Below, one piece after another: positions 1-7,055 of a stretch of DNA of 10,472 nt. The notes beneath the pieces were generated by a model. That model was not told where the DNA came from. It saw only the letters and a list, made by a program, of their open reading frames with translations, and searched no databases. The DNA comes from JBFKOL01 sp041628815 (GTDB taxonomy: Bacteria > Bacteroidota > Bacteroidia > Chitinophagales > Saprospiraceae), in assembly GCA_041628815.1 (NCBI GenBank), contig JBFKOL010000132.1:1-10472 (forward strand), written 5' to 3'. The translations under genes were made by a program, and so were the position numbers. How positions within the stretch are numbered: position 1 is the first letter of the stretch; each line of letters begins with the position of its first letter.

Positions 1-2
1 CG

Positions 3-386
3 CTAATCAAAAGATATGTTAGAAGAAGAAGAGATAGAATTGATGACAGTTTAGTTTATCAAACAAAAGATGGTAAAAAAATAAGAATTAAACCATTTGT
101 TCTAACAAAAAATAGAGTTAGCGGTAGCCAACTTAGTGATGTTAGAAAACAAATTAAACTAGCATTAAATGAACTTATCTCAGCTAAAGATTATCTAGAT
201 TTATTCAACGGTTTAGTTAACTATGAACTACAAAGAGCTGTTAAAGATAAAATCAGTAAAATAGTTCCAGTTAGAAACTGTGAAATCAGAGTTTTAAAAC
301 TTGAAAAAGATTCTGCAAAACTTTCAAGCTTACCAAAAGAAGCACCTGTTAAAAAAGTGACTAAGAAAATCAAAAAAGGTGAAGAA
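3..386 (+). CDS. rps3ae: Ribosomal protein S3Ae (eS1), archaeal type, C-terminal part only
   Basis: Structural protein of the archaeal small ribosomal subunit; the family (eS1/S3Ae) occurs in archaea and eukaryotes, not bacteria. The window opens inside the gene and frame 3 reads 128 codons. The visible part shows family hallmarks: an Arg-rich block followed by RIDDS near the start, then QTKDGKKIRIKPFVLTKNR, then a helical stretch ending LVNYELQRAV, then the strand VPVRNCEIRVLKLE, which matches the family's closing 'KKIYPLRRVEIRK' element. A Lys-rich tail follows (APVKKVTKKIKKG). Roughly the first 85 to 95 residues lie off the window. All 11 arginine codons are AGA and the DNA is strongly AT-rich, as in many DPANN archaea (Woesearchaeota/Pacearchaeota-like; lineage inferred). 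No stop codon occurs: the frame runs into the AAA+ gene at about 381-390, so the natural C-terminus is not seen. Family call from recalled consensus, no search run. Confidence 0.85.
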
Positions 387-2345
387 CGACTGTTGGTGAC
401 GGCAGGGTGGGGATCAAATGTCAAAGGTTCGTGGAGAAAAGGGGAATACAGCGTGGAGGTCATATTCCAGGACAGCCTCCTGGTAAAGAGCCGGTTCCTC
501 ATTGGCGACAGCTTTGAAGAAGGTGAAGCAGTCATGGACTACAATCTCAGTGACACATCTGATGGTCTGAGGGGTTATAAATATCCCACCTCTGCCCAAA
601 ACGCATTTCAGGAATTGAACCAGCTGATAGGATTGACAAATATCAAGAAGCAAATTCACGACCATACGCAATACCTCAAATTTGTGAGCTTAAGAAACAG
701 CCGCGGCTTTAACGAAGAAGGCAGCCTGTCGCTTCATGCTGTGTTTACAGGTAACCCTGGTACTGGAAAAACCACCGTAGCACGATTGCTCGGTGCCATT
801 TATCACCATCTGGGCATCCTGAAGAGAGGTCATGTGCACGAAGTAGACCGGGTCGACCTGGTAGGGGAATTCATCGGACAAACGGCTCCTAAAGTAAAGG
901 AGGCCATTGAAAAAGCCAGGGGAGGTGTGCTTTTTATAGACGAAGCTTACGCTCTTGCACGGTCACCGGAAGATTCGAAGGATTTTGGCAGGGAAGTGAT
1001 AGAACTCCTCGTTAAAGAAATGAGCCAGCCCGACTGCGACTTTATGGTCATAGCAGCAGGATACCCGGCACAAATGAACCACTTCATACAGTCCAATCCC
1101 GGGTTGAACTCAAGGTTCAAATACCATTACCACTTTGATGACTTTACCTTGTCAGAACTTTTTCAAATCGCCGTCAAATTCTGTTCAGATTTGCAAGTGG
1201 CACTCACGTCTCCCGCTCTGAAAGAACTCAATGAACTCATTCAGGAAGCATACCGCACCAGGGAGCACAGCTTCGGCAATGCCCGTTTCGTAGGTCAAAT
1301 GATTGAAAAAGCCAAAATCAATATGGGCATTCGATTGATGAGTCGTGCCGGTAAAACCGATTATACCGATAAAGAACTGCAAACGATCACACTGCAGGAT
1401 GTTCTGAAACTTCACAAAAAAGCAGGGCGTAAAAAAGATATTATCTCCATAGATGACGAACTTTTGAACAGCTCACTGCGCGATCTCGACGAACTGATTG
1501 GACTGGATAGCATCAAGCAAAAAATCCACGAGCTTATCGACGTGGTGCGATTTAAAATCGCTGATGACCACAGCGTTACAGGTACCTTCAACATGCACAC
1601 AGTCATGGTAGGTAATCCCGGAACGGGGAAAACAACGGTGACTAGGATTCTCGCCAACATATTCAAAGCATTGGGCATCCTTGAAAAAGGACATATCGTG
1701 GAAACCGATCGGCAGGGTCTTGTAGCAGGTTATGTTGGTCAAACTGCCTTGAAAACAGCCGAAATCATTAAAAAAGCCAAGGGCGGCGTTCTATTTATCG
1801 ATGAGGCTTATGCACTGAACAGGTCAGGAAGCCACAATGATTTTGGGGACGAAGCCATACAGGTCCTCCTTAAACAAATGGAGGACCGCAGGGGCGAGTT
1901 TTTTGTCTTCGCAGCGGGATATCCCGCGGAAATGGACGCCTTCCTCAAAATGAACCCAGGCCTTAAGTCAAGATTTGACCACTTTTTCCAGTTCCCCGAC
2001 TTTTCAGAGAAAGAGCTCATGAGGATCGTACACCGTTTCATCAAGATGAAGGGATACCGCATATCCACCCATGCCGTTCATCTTTTGAAACAGCAACTCG
2101 AAAAAGAATACAGCCAGAGGGATAAGACCTTTGGCAATGCACGTCGTGTGCGAGCACATGTTGACGAGATTATCAAAAAACAAAATCTGCGAATCAGCCA
2201 GGAGGTAGCTATTACTTCCCCTCATTACAGAAAGCTTATAAAGAAAGTCGACGTACAGATGGCGCTTGATTCTATGACCAACGCTTATCAATACAGAAAA
2301 AAATCCATCGGTTTTTCAAAAGAAAGAAGAACCTCCGGTCAGTAA
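387..2345 (+). CDS. Tandem CbbX/SpoVK-type AAA+ ATPase, 5'-truncated by the upstream junction
   Basis: Predicted cytoplasmic ATP-driven remodelling protein with two AAA+ modules of the CbbX/SpoVK subfamily; such hexamers thread or remodel partner proteins, but the partner here is unknown. Counting residues from the in-frame GTG at 357: module 1 begins near 86 (ELNQLIGL), with Walker A GNPGTGKTT 132-140, pore-loop-like FIGQTAPK 172-179, Walker B VLFIDEAYAL 191-200, AAGYPAQM 233-240, arginine-finger region NPGLNSRF 247-254 and sensor-2 FGNAR 306-310. Module 2 repeats all of these: LDELIGL 377-383, Walker A 419-427, YVGQTALK 459-466, Walker B 478-487, AAGYPAEM 519-526, NPGLKSRF 533-540, FGNAR 592-596. 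Both sites look catalytically complete. Codons 390-533, before module 1, encode a strand-rich piece (GEYSVEVIFQDSLLVKSRF) that looks like the end of a real N-terminal domain, so I place no start; the true start is probably lost at the junction. The stop is one base from the stop of the convergent barrel gene. Confidence 0.85.
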   Translation, partial: RLLVTAGWGSNVKGSWRKGEYSVEVIFQDSLLVKSRFLIGDSFEEGEAVMDYNLSDTSDGLRGYKYPTSAQNAFQELNQLIGLTNIKKQIHDHTQYLKFVSLRNSRGFNEEGSLSLHAVFTGNPGTGKTTVARLLGAIYHHLGILKRGHVHEVDRVDLVGEFIGQTAPKVKEAIEKARGGVLFIDEAYALARSPEDSKDFGREVIELLVKEMSQPDCDFMVIAAGYPAQMNHFIQSNPGLNSRFKYHYHFDDFTLSELFQIAVKFCSDLQVALTSPALKELNELIQEAYRTREHSFGNARFVGQMIEKAKINMGIRLMSRAGKTDYTDKELQTITLQDVLKLHKKAGRKKDIISIDDELLNSSLRDLDELIGLDSIKQKIHELIDVVRFKIADDHSVTGTFNMHTVMVGNPGTGKTTVTRILANIFKALGILEKGHIVETDRQGLVAGYVGQTALKTAEIIKKAKGGVLFIDEAYALNRSGSHNDFGDEAIQVLLKQMEDRRGEFFVFAAGYPAEMDAFLKMNPGLKSRFDHFFQFPDFSEKELMRIVHRFIKMKGYRISTHAVHLLKQQLEKEYSQRDKTFGNARRVRAHVDEIIKKQNLRISQEVAITSPHYRKLIKKVDVQMALDSMTNAYQYRKKSIGFSKERRTSGQ

Positions 2346-2346
2346 A

Positions 2347-3951
2347 TCAGAATTTGATAAGTGCCCCTCCGGAAATATTCCTGCCAAAAACTTCATATCC
2401 ACTCCAAATTTGAAAATCGTCATTCAAGATGTTATCCACATCAAAATAGACGTTGATGCGCCTGGTGACCGCAAAACGCAAAGAACCAGAAAGATCCTTG
2501 CGAAACGCCTGCATAACCGGCATACCAGCTTGATCCTGGATGGTCATACCAATCAGAAAGACACCTTTGAGGTTCACATCAAATCGTTTGTTGAACAGGT
2601 GCAAACCTATACCAGGTTTGACTGAAAGATCCGGACGGTGAAAAAGTTCAGTGGAATTGTGGTCATACCTGAAATAGGCAACATCAAGATCAGAGGAGAA
2701 CACATCCAACCACGATCGGACCGCAGAGAAGGACAGCGCATAAATATGCAGGTCCACCCGATTTGCCTCAAACAATCCCGTTTGTAAAGGGTCGATGGTA
2801 AAATTTACTGCGTTTCTCTCTTCCTGCATGTGAAGTGTCAAAGCCAATTGGTCAAAATAGGTTGATATCGAGGAAAGCGACAAACTGCCTCCTCTACGAT
2901 AGGTATTACCGTACATGCCATCCACAAGTCCCAGGTATGGATTCCGTGCTTCAAGCTCTCTGAGACCTTCCAGCGTCGCCTCCTGATTCAGTTCGAACGC
3001 TACCGCAATCGTTCCAAATTCGGCGCGAAGGTCGACTTCGGGAAACCAATATCTGTTACCATCGCTAAACAGGTGGTTGATACCAACGGATCCTGAGAGT
3101 GCCCTGGTATTCAGCCGGATACCTGCGCCCGCGCTCTGGGCTTCAAGTTTCATAATTTCCATTGTGGGTAGTAATGTCTGCCAATGTCGTCCAGAAAGCC
3201 AAACGGAAGTAAATGGGCCTATTCCGAAGTCTACCTTGCCGTCAATCCTAAATTCATTCTCGGCACTCGACAGGTCGTTGATGTGCATTCGGTGATAAGA
3301 CAACCGCAGGTCATAGTTAACACTGTTTTGTTCCACCCTAAACGATTGGAGGCCCCAGTCGACACCAAAAGAAGTATATCGCCTGTCAGCAAGATCCTCC
3401 GTAACCGAATCAGAAAACCCATAGATGCCATACATTTTCTTGCTGCCAGACAGATCCAAACGGGACACATTATGTCGATCGAGGTAATATTTGAAGCCCA
3501 CATGTCCTTTGCTTCTACCAATCTTTTTGGATCGCACTTCATCCTCTTCCCAGATATCATGAAGTCCGTCCACCTGTACTAGGAAATAGTTGTCCATGTG
3601 GTAGGTATAGCTGCCGCTTACCGCGAGCGGATTGTAATTCCCGTGATGTGCCGACAGGTAACCATGAAAGAGGGATTCTGGCTTCTTCATCTGATAGGCC
3701 ATGGGTTTGATTCGCAAGTCAAGGTCGGGGATCGTATTTTTCAACCTTACGAGGCTGTCCCCGGTATCATCCAATGGCAACCTGCTTTCTTCGCCCAGTT
3801 CATCGAATGTAAATAATGGCTCCGATGCGTACAAATCACTGTCGAATGCCTTGATGACTTGAAGTTTTTGATCGAGTTCCTGGCTAAACGATGCATGGTG
3901 TCCCATGATCAGTCCAAGAATGAGCAAAGTCCATTTACTATTCATCTCCAT
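2347..3951 (-). CDS. Outer-membrane beta-barrel protein, TonB-receptor-like but without plug domain
   Basis: Predicted outer-membrane barrel of about 534 residues. A signal peptide is visible (MEMNSKWTLLILGLIMG, likely cut in ASFS|QE). After a ~55-residue acidic periplasmic stretch, the rest is alternating strands with aromatic girdles, and it ends with the TonB-receptor-like closing strands (NVYFDVDNILNDDFQIWSGY, then GGALIKF with terminal Phe). It is much shorter than normal TonB-dependent transporters (usually over 650 residues), and I see no plug domain, TonB box or carboxypeptidase-like domain, so active transport is doubtful; a structural or assembly role with the TPR partner is inferred. 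An ATG at 3999 is in frame, but would put 16 polar residues before the signal peptide and overlap the TPR gene by 62 bases. The ATG at 3951 (14-base overlap) is preferred; ATG 3945 (overlap ATGAATAG) is also possible. Second gene of a coupled minus-strand pair. Confidence 0.75.
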   Translation of the reverse strand: MEMNSKWTLLILGLIMGHHASFSQELDQKLQVIKAFDSDLYASEPLFTFDELGEESRLPLDDTGDSLVRLKNTIPDLDLRIKPMAYQMKKPESLFHGYLSAHHGNYNPLAVSGSYTYHMDNYFLVQVDGLHDIWEEDEVRSKKIGRSKGHVGFKYYLDRHNVSRLDLSGSKKMYGIYGFSDSVTEDLADRRYTSFGVDWGLQSFRVEQNSVNYDLRLSYHRMHINDLSSAENEFRIDGKVDFGIGPFTSVWLSGRHWQTLLPTMEIMKLEAQSAGAGIRLNTRALSGSVGINHLFSDGNRYWFPEVDLRAEFGTIAVAFELNQEATLEGLRELEARNPYLGLVDGMYGNTYRRGGSLSLSSISTYFDQLALTLHMQEERNAVNFTIDPLQTGLFEANRVDLHIYALSFSAVRSWLDVFSSDLDVAYFRYDHNSTELFHRPDLSVKPGIGLHLFNKRFDVNLKGVFLIGMTIQDQAGMPVMQAFRKDLSGSLRFAVTRRINVYFDVDNILNDDFQIWSGYEVFGRNISGGALIKF

Positions 3952-6900
3952 GTTGCTTTTGTGATTCTGTATGTTTGATGTGTAATTTGAGATTCTCAAG
4001 TCGGTTGCGTGCGAGGTCGATCAGTGAATCCGGTATCTTTCCTTCCTTTTGCAGCATAGCTTCAAGAGCTGCTTGTGCAGCCATAATATCACCCTGGATG
4101 ACATAATTGTCTGACAACAAGATGATAGACTTAGCAAGCCATGCCGCATCCGCCAGAAGAGCCGTATAACTGGATGTGATTAACTCGACAGAAGTGTCAT
4201 ACCTGGATGTATTGGTGAGGGCTAATGCTTTGACATAGATCAATCTGGGCGAGACCTTCATACCTTCGTTTCGCTGCCAAGCGATGTCCAATACCTCGAT
4301 TGTCTGTGCCCAGTGCTGATTGCCCATAAGGTGTACGCTTGCCTCATACAGCAGCGATTCTAATTTCTCGAAAGGAACATCGTATTGGGCAATTTCACCG
4401 ATGAGTATCTTGGTATCGTCGTCGAATTGGCGTGTAATGATCGAAGCCTTTATCCACCTCATTTTTCCATTTATAGAGAGTCTTTGTTGGTTGTCTCGGG
4501 CATAAGTCATGAATCGTGGATAATCCATCAGTTCATCCGTAAGGAGCACTTCATACTTCTCACGGATGTCATTGTCGGCTATAAAGTCTGTGTCATTACT
4601 TTGTAGAATTTGCTCAAATCTACCCAGGGCCATTTCAGGACGACCCGTTCGATTGAGGATGTTGGCTTGATCAAGTAAAGCGGGGGCCGCAAACCTGCCC
4701 CCGGGGTACTCGTCGACAATTTTTTGCAGCTGTTCGAATGCGACGCTAAGGTTTTCTTCCCGTAGGTGCTTTTGCGCTAGCGCATATAAGAGAGAATCCT
4801 TAGAAAGGGGAGACATCGACTCATCCTCGGTCATTGTTGCTACTTCGAGGAAACCATCGGTATCAAAGGTGTAGTCGGCATAAATCTCGCGAAGTGCCTT
4901 GGCAGCCATGGTCTTTCTTCCCGCATCTGCTGTGGAGTCTAAAATTTGCCGGTAATATTTCTCTGCCGCCTCGTAATCGCCTTTGTTGGTGCTGATCAGG
5001 CCCATTTGCAACATCGCCGTTTCTTTCATATCCAAAGAAGCTCCCTGTTCCAGTAAAATGGAAAACTCTCGATGCGCTTTATCGTATTTACCTATGGCAA
5101 ACAATTCTTCTCCTTTTTTGAACCTGGCCTTTTCCGCATATGGGCTGTTAGGAAATCCTGCACAAACCTTGTCCAAAAGGACAATCTTATCGTAGGGCCG
5201 TTGTTCCAGGCCTGCGATAAGCGCCTGGTGATAATAAATGTGATCTTTTTGATAGCGATGCAAATCCTCGGCGCGGGAATAACAGCGCGTAGCTTCTTCA
5301 TAATCCCCTAGAATGAGGTAAAGGTCTCCCATGCGGACAAAAACATCTTCAGTGACGGACTCAGGATCAGCTCCGAATTTGTTCGGACCACCGGCCTCCA
5401 GGAAATCAGCCGTGCGGGAAAAATAGCCCAGTGCCCGTTCGTGTTGTTTCAGTTTGAAGCAGGTATAGGCCATTACGTAATGTGCGTCGAAAGCCAGTGA
5501 TCCTTCTTCATCTAAATCGGAAACGTATTCCAGGTACTGGCTCAACCATTTCTGCGCCCTGCTGAAATTCGAATTCTTGTAGGCAGCAAGGCCTCTCCAT
5601 CCCGCAATCGTACGTAAGACTTCCTCACCGGGGTCCAGGCCCTCTATTACTGAAAAGTATTTTTCAGCTTTAGGATAGTTCGAACTGCCCAGTGCTTCCC
5701 GAGATTTCTCGAAAAGTGTACCAATGGCTACATCGAGGCTTCCGGAGTTTTTCTTGATTCCGGCGACAATGTCGAGAAAGGCTTGTTCGTCTTCCTTGAC
5801 TTTGGGGAGCAGGTATTCAAGCTGCCTGGACGCCTGGTCACGGTAAGAGGTGTTCAGTAAGTCAGTCGACAAGTCAGCCGCAAGGCGATAATTCCCCATA
5901 CGTCCATGCAATACAGAGAGATTCCAAGCTGCGTCAGTCTCATGGACGCCTCCTGTTTTCACCAGTCCATCAAACAGTTCGATCGCCAGGCCCGTATTAC
6001 CCCATGCAGCTGCATCCTGCGCATACAGATAAGTCACGCGTTCTCCTAAGGCTCCCCGCTTATCCATGAATTTACGGTAGATGTCAGAAGCCTTGTCATA
6101 TCTTTTCAAACGAGAATAACTCGTTGCCAGGAGCAATTCGATCTCGGGCTGTTTTCTTTGTATCTGCTCCAATTCCCTGATGGCCTCATTCCACGATCCA
6201 GTCTGGTAATAGGCAAGGCCGAGAATGGTTGACATCCCGTTGCGCCCGCCCCCGTGAGCGTATTTGCCTTTTCCGTATCGCTTGATGATTCCTTCATAGT
6301 CTTTTTGGCCATACATGATCCCAGCAATGTAGTAGGGAAGGTTTTCGCGCAGAGTTGATGGCCCCCGAACTTTTTCAAGGCGCAATCTTGCTGTTTCGAA
6401 ACGGCCTTGCAACATGGCGCATAGTCCTGAATAATACAGGGCATAATCCAGTTTGTCAGAGTCCTGCTTTATCACTTTGACAAATACCCTTTCGGCCTTG
6501 TCAAATTCTTTTTTCTTGAAATAATCATACCCGGTGAAAAAAGACAACGTGGCCTTTTCTTTCGCTCCGAGTCCCAGTTGTTCCGCGTATGCCATCAATT
6601 CCTTTTCATCTTCAAAAAGACCCATGGCGTGTTCGTCTTCTATAGCCTGGGCTATCATCCCATTTATCTTTTTATCCTCACGCATCCAGCGATTGGCTGA
6701 CTTGACCTCATACGACCATTCCGGATACCTTGTACTGATATAACCTGTAAGCAAGGCTTTCATTTCACGGTCATAGGCCATCCAATCTCTAAGGACTAAG
6801 TGTTTTTCCGGTGACGTGTTCAAGGCTGTATGAAAGAGTGATTCGCTGACCAGCGTTTCGAATGTCAGGTCCTTTGCATAGACAACCTCCTGGGCCTCGG

Positions 6901-6964
6901 GCTGTACCGGAATCAGAAAAGCGGCTATAGCAAAAAACATGCTGGATATAAATCTTTTACACAT
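3938..6964 (-). CDS. Large secreted tetratricopeptide-repeat protein (1008 aa)
   Basis: Predicted periplasmic or outer-membrane-associated scaffold. The N-terminus is a signal peptide (MCKRFISSMFFAIAAFLIPV, probable cut near PEAQ|EV; no lipobox Cys). Almost all the rest is helix-turn-helix TPR repeat; recognisable units with the small/large residue pattern lie near residues 138-165, 172-205, 246-300, 345-370, 452-520, 541-570, 610-680, 725-790 and 943-975. Examples are YFKKKEFDKAERVFVKVIKQ and LFAIGKYDKAHREFSILLEQ. Several units resemble the BamD/YbgF (CpoB) style of TPR (FPNSPYAEKARFKKGEELFA), which in those families binds outer-membrane or envelope partners. The reading frame overlaps the barrel gene by 14 bases, implying translational coupling and a shared role, for instance chaperoning or bridging the barrel; this is inference. 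ATG 6964 is chosen because the signal peptide starts there and a plausible promoter lies just upstream (6984-7014). Confidence 0.85.
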   Translation of the reverse strand: MCKRFISSMFFAIAAFLIPVQPEAQEVVYAKDLTFETLVSESLFHTALNTSPEKHLVLRDWMAYDREMKALLTGYISTRYPEWSYEVKSANRWMREDKKINGMIAQAIEDEHAMGLFEDEKELMAYAEQLGLGAKEKATLSFFTGYDYFKKKEFDKAERVFVKVIKQDSDKLDYALYYSGLCAMLQGRFETARLRLEKVRGPSTLRENLPYYIAGIMYGQKDYEGIIKRYGKGKYAHGGGRNGMSTILGLAYYQTGSWNEAIRELEQIQRKQPEIELLLATSYSRLKRYDKASDIYRKFMDKRGALGERVTYLYAQDAAAWGNTGLAIELFDGLVKTGGVHETDAAWNLSVLHGRMGNYRLAADLSTDLLNTSYRDQASRQLEYLLPKVKEDEQAFLDIVAGIKKNSGSLDVAIGTLFEKSREALGSSNYPKAEKYFSVIEGLDPGEEVLRTIAGWRGLAAYKNSNFSRAQKWLSQYLEYVSDLDEEGSLAFDAHYVMAYTCFKLKQHERALGYFSRTADFLEAGGPNKFGADPESVTEDVFVRMGDLYLILGDYEEATRCYSRAEDLHRYQKDHIYYHQALIAGLEQRPYDKIVLLDKVCAGFPNSPYAEKARFKKGEELFAIGKYDKAHREFSILLEQGASLDMKETAMLQMGLISTNKGDYEAAEKYYRQILDSTADAGRKTMAAKALREIYADYTFDTDGFLEVATMTEDESMSPLSKDSLLYALAQKHLREENLSVAFEQLQKIVDEYPGGRFAAPALLDQANILNRTGRPEMALGRFEQILQSNDTDFIADNDIREKYEVLLTDELMDYPRFMTYARDNQQRLSINGKMRWIKASIITRQFDDDTKILIGEIAQYDVPFEKLESLLYEASVHLMGNQHWAQTIEVLDIAWQRNEGMKVSPRLIYVKALALTNTSRYDTSVELITSSYTALLADAAWLAKSIILLSDNYVIQGDIMAAQAALEAMLQKEGKIPDSLIDLARNRLENLKLHIKHTESQKQHGDE

Positions 6965-6983
6965 AATAAAAAATTGTAATATG

Positions 6984-7014
6984 TAAAAGTAAGATTAGTT
7001 TTTTATTTTGACAA
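6984..7014 (-). promoter_or_regulatory. Candidate Bacteroidota sigma-A promoter for the TPR/barrel pair
   Basis: Read on the minus strand, TTG (7014-7012) is followed after 20 bases by TACTTTTA (6991-6984). This fits the known Bacteroidota promoter pattern of a TTG near -33 and TAnnTTTG near -7, with one mismatch in the -7 box. Transcription would begin around 6975-6980, leaving a leader of roughly 12-15 A/T-rich bases before ATG 6964. The region is very A/T-rich, so chance matches are possible. No Shine-Dalgarno sequence is visible, which is usual for this phylum. Confidence 0.4.
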
Positions 7015-7055
7015 GTTTATAGGATTTTTGACCCTACCACACCAATGAGACTATT

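Noticed and set aside
357..386. GTG at 357 as the start of the AAA+ gene
   Set aside because: The codons after it (TKKIKKG) belong in composition and codon use to the archaeal S3Ae tail, so this start is an artefact of the open frame.
3..2345. A genuine S3Ae-AAA+ fusion protein
   Set aside because: Abrupt composition and codon shift inside the frame, the domain-of-life mismatch, and apparent truncation of both partners favour a chimeric join; I kept the two parts as separate features.
3184..3582. 132-codon plus-strand ORF inside the barrel gene
   Set aside because: Antisense shadow of the barrel coding sequence, with no start signal or recognisable features.
3952..3999. Upstream ATG 3999 as start of the barrel protein
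   Set aside because: It would bury the signal peptide behind 16 extra polar residues and extend the overlap with the TPR gene to 62 bases.
7003..7030. Promoter for the M1 peptidase (TTG 7008-7010 and GATTTTTG 7023-7030)
   Set aside because: The spacing between the boxes is 12 bases, far below the usual ~19-20, and the -7 box is imperfect.
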